DNA of 64,000 bases from Ectocarpus siliculosus. Lineage: Eukaryota > Sar > Phaeophyceae > Ectocarpales > Ectocarpaceae. The position numbers and the translations under genes were made by a program. The notes below the pieces were generated by a model, which saw only the letters and a program-made list of their open reading frames with translations, had not been told where the DNA came from and searched no databases. Positions 25,207-35,719 of the stretch are shown here, piece by piece (the stretch's first letter is position 1; every line of letters starts with the position of its first letter). The stretch spans positions 586,016 to 650,015 of the forward strand of contig FN649736.1 in the NCBI GenBank assembly GCA_000310025.1, given 5' to 3'.

Positions 25207-25680
25207 CAATTCAGACGTGGTCCTATTTTGGAAATCCCCTTCTCCCTTCTGTCAATGGACCCCATCTACTTTTGTCGTTGATGGTACTTCGTATGTGTGT
25301 GCAGAGCAATTTTTTGCTGCAGAGAAAGCTCGTCTTTTTGGCGACCGCGAATGTTTACAGAACATCATGAGAGTTTCCAACCCCGATCTACACAAGAAGT
25401 ATGGTCGTGCGGTCCAGGGTTTCGACCAAACTCTCTGGGAGAAGGAGCGCGAAAATATCGTGCTGACCGGCTCTTACGCTAAATTTTCCCAAAATCCAGA
25501 GATGAGACTACACCTCCTTGGATCCGGAGACAAACTTTTAGCAGAAGCCAGTCCTTATGACTGCATTTGGGGAATCGGTCTTCGTGCAGATCATCCGGAC
25601 GCTTGTCGTCCGTCTCGTTGGCGTGGTCTAAATTTGTTGGGTGTAGCTTTACAGAACGTTCGCCAACTTTTACGATCAAA
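25207..25680 (+). mobile_element. Gypsy element: NADAR (YbiA/DUF1768-like) domain upstream of the protease (fossil)
   Basis: The translation carries the NADAR family signature in order: FWKSPSPFCQWTPSTFVVDG, then CAEQFFAAEKARLFGD (family pattern sEhyFqaqK), NPEMRLHLLGSGDKLL (np.L...Ll.Tgd..L), YDCIWGIGL (D..WG.Gl) and GLNLLGVALQNVR (GkNlLG..Lm.vR). The segment is about 150 residues, as in free-standing NADAR proteins. Known members act on N-glycosidic bonds: YbiA-type proteins on riboflavin-pathway intermediates, and DarT-linked ones remove ADP-ribose from guanine in nucleic acid. Its role inside a retroelement polyprotein is unknown to me. It lies between the Gag part and the aspartic protease. 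Confidence 0.85.
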
Positions 25681-26029
25681 CGCCCCACAGCCAGAACGTA
25701 GTTCTCGCTTAGCGGCTTTGGGTAAAACGCCCAGCCCAGATCGTTGTACCGTGTTCGAAGTTAATCCTTCCACGCATCAACGGCTGTCGACGGCACCTGT
25801 GCCGTCGTCTTCGGAGCGTTTTGCGTCCTTTTCGCAATACGCCACTAGTGTCCCGTCCGATCATGACCACAGCGTTTGGGCTGTGTCTCGGGACACTGAC
25901 CGTCCTGGTCCTCAGTCGCCTTTGCTTCCTGAGCAAGGTCCTAGTTTAGTCGGCGGTGTAATCACCGTTGACGATGACTCTTTCACTGCACGAATCCTCA
26001 CCCATTGTGGCTCGGCTTCTACGCAATTT

Positions 26030-28490
26030 GGATGCGTGGCGTTGCTGGACACCGGTTCACCCCAGACTTTCGTCAGTTCTCGAACTTGGGAGTCCATGAA
26101 AGCCGCGGGTGCAGCTTCGTCGTTGTTTGAAACACGCACCCAACCTCGTTGTTGGGGAGGGTTTGGTGAGTCCGCCCCCCTTCAAATGTCGACCATGGTC
26201 CGTTTAAGCGTGCAATTTCTTCGGCGAAAATTCCCGACCGCTTCTCTCGCCGTTTGGGCGTATGTTGTGCCTGACGGTGTTATGCAACATGATGTGTTGC
26301 TCGGCAGGGATAGTTGGATGCGTTTTAGCGACCGTTCCTACCGTACCTTGCCCACAAGACGCCCCAATGATCGCGTTTTCGGGGAACTGACTTTAGCCCA
26401 CCATAAGCACGGTGGTGCTGAAGCTTTTGTGCATGACGTCACTGCTCGTGAGGGTAGTTTCCAGCTTAGATATGCTGGCCGACATCCCATTCAATTACTG
26501 CCTGAACACAAACTGGTTCCAGTTGATTTAGTACGCAGTGATGGGTCTCCTGCCCTTGTAGGCAATTATCTGGTAGATATGTTTGCTCAAACGTCCATGT
26601 TTTCTTCAGAAGAACATTTTGTTACTCATGGCCGCCAACGTGTGCCATTAGCGGGAGTTTCGAGTTTGGAACCGGGTGATGTTTTGGGTACTGCTTCAGC
26701 GCCCCTTCTCAAGGTTCCTCTTGGTGCGTTTCCGTGTGATACCGACGGAGCTGGTCTTTCGGCCACCGCCGTTTCACCCACTCCCGTTTCGGACACCTCG
26801 CAATCTGTCCATACGGACCCTGGCCCCGTTTTTAACTACGATGGCTCCGGTTCGACAGCGTCACCGACGGCTCATTCGTTTGTGTATGATCTGCATGAAC
26901 GGCCCGCCAAACCGCCACATCCGGCGCCTGGTTCGAATCCTTCTGATTTGACTCCTCTTTCGCCTTCCCCGGCTCTTTTGGCGCGTTTAGCACCAGATCA
27001 ACGTGCCAGTTTCTCTCGTGTGTGGGATAAGCTCCCCCGTCACTTGCGAGAAATCACGTTTAACTTACATGGTCCTGGTTGGACACCGGACGTTATTACC
27101 GAATTGGGTAATGTGCTATGTGAATACCACGACGTGTTTTCCAGTTCGCCTACGGATTTCGGTTCTTGTTCATTGTTCCCGTTCAAGTTGACCGTTCCCT
27201 CCGGCAGTGAGCCTGTTACATCTCGTCCGTACCGAGTTAGTCCTCCGGTTTCGAAGCAAGTGGACGCTATCCTCGACCAATATCTTGCTGCGGGTCTTAT
27301 ACAACACTCGACGTCACCGTACTCGAGTCCTTTGGTTGTTATACCCAAGAAATCCGGTGGTGTTCGCATCACCGTAAACTATCGTAAGTTGAATAAACTA
27401 TGTGCTCTTAGTCAGCTTCCGATTCCTAGAGTTGATGATACTCTGGACAAATTGTTGAAGGGGAAGATTTATTCTCTCTTTGACATGAAATCTTCGTTCC
27501 ATCAGATCACGGTTCATCGTGATACCATCCCCCTCACGGCGTTTGTTACGTCTTCTGGGCTGTTTGAGTGGTTGAAAATGCCTCAGGGCAGTGCCGCTGC
27601 TCCCGGATGGTTCTGTAAGGTCGTCAACGAAGTCATCAAAAATCTTCGAGGTGTTGCGTCGTATCTGGACGACCTCATTGTCTTTGATGAGACCCCGGCC
27701 GCTCATGTAGCGACCATTCGCTCTCTTTTCGAAAGATTGCGCAAGCACAATTTGAAACTGACTCCTCCGAAAGCCACTATTGGCGCCACGGAAGCCGAGT
27801 TTCTTGGGCACACTATATCTCCGGACGGAGTTCGGCCCAATGGTGAAAAAGTTGTTGCTCTCACCAAGATGCCGATGCCCAAAGACACCAAGCAGCTTCG
27901 AGCTTTGCTGGGTGGTTTGGGTTATTACCGGAAGTTTCTTCCACAGATGGCTAAGCGTATTCGCCCTCTTACTACTCTTCTTAAAAAAGAATGTGAAGTT
28001 TGAGTTCACGGGTTCAATGGAATCCGTCGTTCGCCAACTTCTCGAAGAACTGGCGAACCCTCCAGTTTTGGTGTATCCAGATTGGGATGCTGTATCCGAC
28101 GGTTCGCGCCCTTTTCGCCTCTACTGTGACGCGAGTAAAGATGGATTTGGTGGAACTTTGGAACAAGAACAACCTGATGGCTCGATTCGGCCTATTGTTT
28201 TTGTTAGCCGAGCTACTTTGGAATCTGAGCGTCATTGGACTCCTCTGGATCTTGAAGCTGGCAGTATCATTTGGTGCATCAAGCGCCTTCGCGGTTACCT
28301 ATGGGGCACCCACTTCAAGATTTTCACGGATCACAAGTCCCTTGAACACCTTGCAAAGGTGGGGGAAAACAACGCTCGCGTTCAACGTTGGTTGGAGTTC
28401 CTGACAGCATACTCCTACACTCTTGAGTATCGCAAGGGTTCGTCTAACGGCAATGCTGACTTCCTTTCTCGACTACCGATAGAAGCTACC
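26030..28490 (+). mobile_element. Gypsy element: protease, reverse transcriptase and RNase H region (fossil)
   Basis: The retropepsin active site is seen as LLDTGSPQTFVS near 26040-26075. Reverse transcriptase covers about 27190-27960 with RPYRVSPPVSKQVD, VNYRKLNKL, FDMKSSFHQI and the catalytic SYLDDLIVFDE. RNase H follows with LYCDASKDGFGGTL, ERHWTPLDLEAGSIIW, FTDHKSLEHL and GKSS-like ending YRKGSSNGNADFLSRLP. The region is broken. Confidence 0.85.
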
Positions 28491-29589
28491 GAGCGTGACC
28501 GTTATGGCCGCAGTCGTTTGACTCCGTCGGCTGAAGATGAAACGGTTTATTTTATCCGCTCTTGTGGGTTTGTGCCTTCTGGCCATCAAGCCGGTGTTGG
28601 CTTGGGTGGGCTCGTGCCGTCCGCCCCGTGTTCAGTCTTGGGTGGGCTACCGCCTTCTTCAGCTGATTTTGCTGATTTTCGCGAGCACGGACCGTGCGCT
28701 ACTGTCGCTCATTCTGACGTTCCCTCGGGCGTTTGGTCTGTTCGAGGTTTAACCCCGACTGTTATCGGTGCTTCGGGCTCTACAACCGCTCGCAACCGCC
28801 CTCCCTTGGTCGCCTCGGGTCGTTTGCAGTTTCGACTGCTGCTGGTGTTTTTTCCTTACAAGATGCGACAGAAACGCCCGCTACACGCCCTGGTGCTTCA
28901 TCCAGGCGCGCCCTGGATCCTACCGATCTAATTTCGACACGAACCCGTCGGCGAGCTGCTGCTGCCGCCGGTACTCCGCGCCCGGCTGTGGACTATGGCT
29001 TTTCCCAGCCGGAGGACTCGCTTCTCGAGCCGACTATTCCTCAGTCTGTAGCTCGTGCGCCTCGCGTTCATCAATCTTCGGCTCCCCGGCCGGTGGATTC
29101 CGCCGCTTCGGCGCCACTGAGTCCAATTCCGGAGATGGCCGTTCGCCTAGACCCGACACCGCCGACGCCCGCGTCTGGACCTTTGCTTGGTTCGGTGCGC
29201 GTTCCGCCGGCTGTTGATACCCCAGTGCTTTCGGGCGTAGAGCTCGATTTCCGCGAATCGGTTGAGCGTTTTTCCCATTCTGATTGGGAGCGAGAACAAC
29301 GCGGTGAACCCGTGTGCGATGCCGCCATACGCTACATCCTTCTAGGTCAACCTCCCGAATTACCGCCTGGTTTTCTTGACCACCTCCCGTCACACCGTCG
29401 ACCTTCGTTTTCGAACATCCGTGAACTGGCACATAAAGGCCGGTTGCACGTTGATGACGATGACGTAGTGCTTCTCTTTAAGAAGCCCACCACAACCGTT
29501 TCTGCCACTTCCACACGCCATGGCGGGCGTGCGGCACGTCTCCTCAACGACGAACATATTAGAGTTTACGTCCCCATGTTGATGCGCCC

Positions 29590-30640
29590 ATGGATCATGC
29601 AGATCTGTCACGCTAATGCGTCTTGTCATCTTGGTGCAGCTCGTACGCTGTCTATGTTAGAGCGTTTCTACTGGTGGGTAGGCATGAGCGTCTGTACCAA
29701 ATGGTGGATTCGCCATTGCCTCAAGTGCCAAGCTCGTAAAACTTCCCGACAAACGGCCCGGTGGCCCATTTTAAGCTTGCCACTGCCGTCTGGACCTGGA
29801 GTGTCCGTGAGTGTCGATTATTTCGGTCCACTACCGACTACCCCTAGGGGTAACACTTACATTCTGCTTTTCACCGACCGGTTTAGTCGGCGTGCTGACA
29901 TGTACGCCGTTACGGCTGCTGAGTTTACCGCTGAAGGTACTGCAGATATTTTAGTGAATCGGTATATCCCTCTGTGGGGTTGCCCCTTAAGTCTTTTATC
30001 AGACAATGGCACACAATTTTGCTCGAAACTGTCACAAGCCGTTTACAAACGTCTCGCAGTTCGCAAAGTGGCCACCAGCTCGTATCACCCCAATGGAAAT
30101 GGTGGTGTTGAGCGAGTTAACCATACTATGGCCCAAATGCTTGCCATGGTCGTTAACGAACGGCAAGATGATTGGGATGTCCATCTCCCTCATGTAGAGT
30201 TTGCCTATAATAACTCTGTTAGCGCGGCCACCGGTTTAGCACCTAATGAGGTGCATATCAACCGTTTGCCTCGCCTTCCGATGACTGTCATCGAGCACCC
30301 TTATGCTCGTGGTCATCAAAGCTTGGATCGCGACCATCTCCAATATTGCGACCTCGCTGCTGATCGCCAACGTCGTGCTTACGAGCTCGTACGCGAGCAG
30401 CACAAGTTATCCATTTCTCGGATCGAGCGTCGAAATTCCGCTCTCTCGGATGCTTTGCACAAGCTTCCGACTTACACCATCGGCGATTGGGTTTGGATCT
30501 ATAATACCGAATCTACCATTCGCTCCGGTGTTCGATCAGGCACCGACGACAAGGTCCTCAAAGCGAAATTATCCTTACTTTGGACCGGTCCGTTTAAAGT
30601 GTTGGCTGTAGGCCCCTTCGAAAGCCCCGGATGGCAGTCC
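29590..30640 (+). mobile_element. Gypsy element: integrase region (fossil)
   Basis: The N-terminal HHCC zinc finger includes CHLGAARTLSMLERFYWW and HCLKCQARK. The catalytic core shows VSVDYFGPLP, LLSDNGTQFCSKL and GNGGVERVNHTMAQML, giving the D, D-35-E arrangement. A basic SH3-like C-terminal region (GDWVWIYN) follows, as usual in Ty3/gypsy integrases. Confidence 0.88.
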
Positions 30641-30799
30641 TCTCGCGGCCAAGTTGTTATACTTGGATCTTCCGTCGGACCTGCCGGGCAAAGACTCGAA
30701 ACGTCGTGTTTCGGTCGCACGCTGCAAGCCATGCGCTAATCCGCATGACGCCGATGACCTGCCACGGTTTCTGCCGACCGGTCTCACGCAGTACGTTTT

Positions 30800-31450
30800 A
30801 AACAACTATACGACCAAATCTCCTCCGTATCATGTTACAGAAAATGACGTCTCGACTTCGGTCGAACGCCTCGAGGTAGAACAAATTACTGGTCACCAGT
30901 CTGTTCGCGGTCGTGGTGGTGTTATCGCTGTTCTGTATCAGACACATTGGAAGGGTCTTCTTCGCCCTTCTTGGGAGCGTGAGATGGACCTTCAGCACTC
31001 TCGATCGCAAATTCTCCGGTATTGGACGGGTACGCCCGATCAACACCGTCAGACGAATCGCCGTTACCGTGCAATGCGTATTGGCGCAGCCGCACGCGAA
31101 TTGGCACGTGCTAAGGGCGAGAGATATGTACCTCCGGGTTACTCCTTTGTCTCCCGCTCAACCTGGGACCGTCGTTTCGCCGATACTCCTCTACCTGTGG
31201 GTGCGTTCTTCTGGTACAAGGCTCAAGATGGACTCTGGTGGCTGGGCAAGATTTCTGGACCGACAGCACGGGCCGACCACTACATCGTACGCTTCCTCGA
31301 CGACCCCGGACCGGTCAAGATCGCCCTCTCCGTTGTTCGTTACTCTACCCTCGGATCGGCCGTCTGCGGTTCGTGGTGCCTCCAAGTTCACAGCGGTAGC
31401 GCCCTCATGAAAGGACTTCTTCGCAATGTCGACATGTCGCGAAACGTGGA
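30800..31450 (+). mobile_element. Gypsy element: chromodomain followed by Tudor-like tail (fossil)
   Basis: A chromodomain-like segment includes VERLEVEQITGH, then YQTHWKGLLRPSWEREMDL and ILRYW, close to the W-x-G...sWE.e.dL...il..y pattern of chromodomains that chromoviruses use for targeting. About 60-70 residues later GAFFWYKAQDGLWWLGKI and HYIVRFLDDPGPVKIAL have the aromatic-cage beta-barrel look of Tudor or Agenet domains. The first call is solid, the second tentative. Confidence 0.65.
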
Positions 31451-31499
31451 GGCGGCGCATTCGCCGTCAAATGATCCGGCACGCACCGATTAGCAAGCG

Positions 31500-32349
31500 T
31501 GTGTGTCTTGGGATCTACCTGTGTGACGTGTGTGTTCTATCCTAGATGGGATGCGGACTCGAGGTCGCCCCTGATCTCGTCCGGTCCTCTCATTTGCAAT
31601 TACGTGAAGGCTGCTGTTGCCTCTGAACAGCGCAGTGTTAGGCCTCGTTTTGGTATTTCGACCCCTTTTTCTCCGTCATTCTGGCGATCGGTTTGTTTCC
31701 GCTTGGTACGTCGTCTTGTCTTTCGAGTCCTTTTTGCCTTTCTGCTTCTTTCGCCGTTCGCGTGGTTGTGCTTTATTTTCGGCTCCCCGCGGCGGTTTGA
31801 TTTCGTCGGACCTTATATTGGGTCATGGCCCCTACGGGTTTTTGCTGTCGAAACGATTGGTTTCTTACCTTTTTGCGTACGTCGCCCTATCTATGGCGTC
31901 AATAGGTTTTCTTTGTGATTAGTTAGCTTCTACGGGCTAGTCGTGAGTATTTTCGTCGCTTTTAGTCGTTGGGCGACACCGACTGTTTCGTGTTTTGTAT
32001 CGTTTGGCCGATACGGTTGGTCTTCGCCGTTCCGACGGTGTTTTTCCAGCAATTTCTTCTTTTCTTTGGGTTCCGATCTGTTATGGTATTTGTAGCGTTG
32101 ACGTTTTCTTTTGTCCTGCCTATTGTCCCCCTGTTTTATTCCTAGCCCCAGTATTTTCCTTCTCTTTCGTTCCTTTTGGTTGGGTCAAACGATGGTCTTG
32201 CGACTCATCGTGTGAGAGGTGTGGGAGGGTGATTCTTGGTATTTTGGAGCTCCACATCCTCGATCCTTTCATTTTTTGGGATTCGACAATTATTTGTCAA
32301 GTTCCTAGGTTTCAAGTATCTGCGAATGAGAACCTCCAGGGTGGGCTAG
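31500..32349 (+). other. Gypsy element: 3' non-coding region before the right LTR
   Basis: About 850 bp of T-rich sequence separates the end of the integrase tail from the right LTR. No conserved protein motif was recognised in any frame. Confidence 0.5.
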
Positions 32350-32615
32350 TGTTATGGGATTTGAATGTAGCCAGTGCCAACGGTATTGCGGAGTAATTCC
32401 CAGAGGAAAGTGCGGGAGATGTAACTCCCGACGGAAGGATAAAACAGGGGACAGGACCTTTGTGGCCCCTTTTAGAGGGAGCATGTCCTCCCCCTCTGTG
32501 CTCAGTCTACCTTTGAGAGCAAAGCAACAGCAAGCACTGCTGTTCCAAGCGATTAATAAACAAGTGAGTCTTCATCAGGGTCTTCAGGGATCGCTACGCG
32601 TGTAATCCCACAACA
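32350..32615 (+). repeat. Right LTR of the gypsy element
   Basis: The 266 bp repeat begins TGTTATGGGATTTGAATG and ends CCACAACA, matching the left terminal repeat at both ends. TTGT at 32616-32619 is the right target duplication. Confidence 0.7.
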
Positions 32616-32739
32616 TTGTTTTAATTAGTATGGTCTAGGACCCACCGCTGAGCTTTGTTTCTCAACCCTTTTTTCTTTTTTTTTCGTGTAATGTTGAGCC
32701 TGTGTTTCTTAACGAAGTATTTCTTAACCGTGGGCCTGT

Positions 32740-33100
32740 AATGTTCCCGCTCGGGTGCTTGCTCCCCCCCCACCGATTCGGGTCTCACCAAGGAAGGGAT
32801 TATTTTTGGCGCCGACCATCGTCGGCGAGAGTCTGAAAGGCGCGATCTTGCTAGCGGAGGTGTTCGGTGGCACCTTCGGGCTCCCGACAAACCCGCCGCC
32901 ACCTCCGCCGCCGGTGGTCGATGACACGGCTGCAGACGTGAACGGCGACACGCGAGGGGCGGCGGCGGCGGCGGGGGGCAGGGGCTCGGTTGGGGCCGAA
33001 CTGGGAGGGGGGGGCGCAGGAGGACGGACGGACATTGTGCAGGCCCTGGAGCTGGGGGATCGAGATAGGCTCATCCGAGGCGGTGCAGTTATTTAGTTCC
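32740..33100. repeat. GC-rich low-complexity block open on both strands
   Basis: The segment has CCG/GGC runs that encode poly-Pro, poly-Ala and poly-Gly in frames on both strands. One plus frame (32755-33096) and one minus frame (33074-32724) stay open, but neither has a recognisable domain. Being open on both strands is expected from the base composition, so I do not call a gene. Confidence 0.35.
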
Positions 33101-33575
33101 GTCAATGCCTACGTGCGACCGGGTAAGCCGTGGTGGATGTAGGTCGGAGTTTTTTCTTGCTAATGCTGCATGGCTGCAGTTGGTCGAGCCGGGAAAAGAG
33201 TGTTGGTGGTGGCATTTTGTCCGTGATATGCGTTCGGGGAGGGACGACCATGTTTTGTGCGGCATTGCGTTTTCCCTAGCGAGGCGCGTCGGCTTTGCGG
33301 CTTGCGGCACTGTGCGTCACCCATACCGAGGTTTGGCATAACCCGCAGTCTTGAGGTGTTGCAGTAATGTATCCTTCGCCGCAAACATTTCTCTCGTGTC
33401 CCGCACCCGTGACGCTTTTCGTACCATGCATGGGTTGGTTCTTTCGCCCCCCCCCTCCCCCTCTCGTTCCCAATGTCCCCGCCTTCTCTGCATTTACACT
33501 TACCCTTTTTTTTTCTGCCTCCGAAGTCGATCCCCACCCCCGCCCCCCGTCTCCCTTGCCGCTGCCTTTCGATAG

Positions 33576-33775
33576 TCCCGGGCGTCACGCCAGGCTACGG
33601 GGACGAGGTAATATTTGCCGACGGCACCTTTGTCGACGGGGGCACTCTCGAGCTCAGCTCGGACGGTCCCCTGAGGCCTCCCTACATCGTCTTTGCCCAA
33701 GGCTGCACTCACTGGACCCACTGGGCATTGATAATTGAGCAGGTGCTGTTGGCGATGGGCTTGGTCGAGGAGTGA
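33576..33775 (+). pseudogene. Orphan terminal exon, unidentified
   Basis: A strong pyrimidine tract ends in TAG at 33575. It is followed by about 66 open codons (PGVTPGYGDEVIFADGTF, VDGGTLELSSDGPLRPPY, IVFAQGCTHWTHW) to a TGA at 33773. The non-repetitive composition looks like real coding sequence, but no upstream exon in a compatible frame was found, so it is probably a gene remnant or an isolated captured exon. The family was not recognised. Confidence 0.4.
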
Positions 33776-34390
33776 CGGACGACGCCAGGGTTGACACCCA
33801 GCGGTTTGTCTGAATCCTCGAGCTCCCGCGTGGTGTGCGTATTAAGGGCGGAACGGCCGCTTTTAGACATGGGTGGGTCTGGGTTATAGAGTTAGGGAAG
33901 CCTAAGCCTAAGGTTCGAAAACCAGTTCCTCGATTGGTGTGTTGCAAGACACCGACATGTAAATATGGCTTTGTTGCATGGGGGACTGCCTGGTCTTACG
34001 ACTTTGTTGAATGGGGGACTGCGTGGTGCGGGGGTATTTTGCTTCGGAGATTCGTGTACGATTTCGTCAGCTTTTCTTAGGCGTGTTGGGTTAGGGTTGG
34101 GATTAGGTGTTGCCCTTGCTCATGTTATTTGTGTCAATCCGCGGCAACACACCCCTTCTAACGTCCTTTTGATACCAAGCACAAGAGGGGTTACAAACGG
34201 GAGTAACAGGTGCGCTGCCCCTTTTCCTTGCTCACAGGAAAAGCGGCGATAGGCTGGAGTGGGCAACGTTCAGTATGTTCCTCACGATAATAGCAACACC
34301 AAGCAACCTTTGCAAAGAAATGTTTCACTTCCTTCTATTACTACAATCATGCAGTTTTCTGAAGACATACATGCAACTCCTTAGCAAAAG

Positions 34391-34810
34391 TTGCAACCAC
34401 CGACCGACGCATCGAAATCGACCACGCGAAGCGTGTTTGAGAAGCTCGCCCTCGACATGATCGCCCTGGGACCTGAAAGCGCGAAAAAAAGGCTCCAAAA
34501 GGACTGGCATTTACTTGTGTCTCCCTTCAAATCTATCGCTCCACCTTTCAGTCTTCCCGAAGACTTTCCCTCTCCAACCGAGGGGGTTGGTTCCAAGACA
34601 ACACATGGAAATACTCCGTGGAGCCCCATTTCACGACGGTCTAGGCCACTTTGGAGGTTTGGTGTCACGCTTATTCCGGTTCTGGTCTCTGCTCCGGACC
34701 TGTTCTATACTGTAGCAGAACGCCACCACAAAAAACACAAACTTTGGCCCCAGATGCATACTGTCAGACGTCGCCGGCGACATCTCCTACAAAGGAGGCA
34801 TGCAATATGA
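34391..34810 (+). other. Open reading frame of unknown status, 139 codons
   Basis: The frame gives a plausible amphipathic stretch (FEKLALDMIALGPESAKKRL) but no recognisable domain, and has no close second copy in this window. It could be a transposon or gene remnant. The rest of 33776-35719 holds nothing I can support as coding. Confidence 0.2.
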
Positions 34811-34990
34811 AAACTCAAGAGCCCGCTGAAGAAACCTCAGTACCGTCGATACATTTTCACAATCCATTAGAGCTGTCGCCCAGAACAGCTGGGACGAAAC
34901 ACAACATACAACACACGCGTTGTTGGCCGGGCTTTCGTGGACACGGATCAATCGGCCGTATCGACGAGAAGCGACCAATTGCTTCTTTCA

Positions 34991-35136
34991 GCACAAACCA
35001 TAACCTTTCTGTTGGCACCAGCCCATTAACTCTCTATGTTCGATGGAAAAACTCATTGCTTAGCGCAGCACAAACCGTAACCTTTATTTTGGCACCAACC
35101 CATCAAATCTCAAATGTTGGCAGAAAAAAACTCATT
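34991..35136. repeat. Imperfect tandem duplication, about 77 bp unit, two copies
   Basis: Two successive segments share GCACAAACC, TAACCTTT, TTGGCACCA, CCCAT and AAAACTCATTG in the same order, at about 34991-35064 and 35068-35136. It lies downstream of gene B and has no evident function. Confidence 0.55.
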
Positions 35137-35719
35137 GTCACACGAACGATGATCTTCCCTGAAGCTCTCTCCGGCCACGTGTCCATCCAGTGACAGCACC
35201 GTAGCGAAGAGTTTCCTGGGTATTAAGGACGACTCTTCATGATCGTCTCTCTCGAACAACTCCCTTGGCAAGCCAGCGGTGGGGGTTCTAATCTCCAGTC
35301 TACGTGGATAATGTAACTATACACTTAATTATTTACATCAACAAAAACCACACACCTGAAGATACGCAAGAAAAGCGCAGGTGAACGAAGATGCACCTGA
35401 CTCCAAAACGGCCAGCTTGTTGTCATCCTTTCATACTCGACGGATACGACGTAAGATAGCACACCCCCACCCAACAGCTAGCAGTACCGCACCTGGTGGC
35501 AAGACGTTTACGGGTCAATATCAACCCAAGATAAAAAACTACACTTCAACCACATCATCGGGCTACGTGAGACACCACACTCAACACTAATGTAGATATC
35601 TGGTGACCATTCGTTTTGAAAGCCAAATTCTCTGCAACGGGGGAAGCAACCCTTTCTGGTGTCATACTTTACAAGATAGTACGGTTTCGGCTCTGATCGA
35701 GAGCTCTCGGAGCGCCCTT

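Larger units (their letters stand above)
15176..32615 (+). mobile_element. Ty3/gypsy chromovirus-like LTR retrotransposon, broken, with nested copia element
   Basis: The parts run Gag, NADAR domain, protease, reverse transcriptase, RNase H, integrase, chromodomain and Tudor-like tail, which is Ty3/gypsy order. Terminal repeats start TGTTATGGGATTTGAATG and end GATCGCTACGCGTGTAATC plus CCACAACA; the flanks share TTGT (15172-15175 and 32616-32619), a 4 bp target duplication. A Ty1/copia element is inserted in the gag region. Besides that insertion the coding capacity shows about five breaks, so it is a fossil. It is older than the copia insertion but its reading frames are still long, suggesting modest age. 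It lies in the spacer between tandem genes A and B. Confidence 0.85.

Noticed and set aside
15176-32615. Two independent gypsy fragments flanking a copia element
   Set aside because: The copia element has a 5 bp target duplication and gypsy sequence resumes directly after it, so a single gypsy element with a nested insertion is simpler.
32740-33100. A Pro/Gly/Ala-rich gene
   Set aside because: The block is open on both strands because of its composition and has no domain, start context or compatible splice partner.
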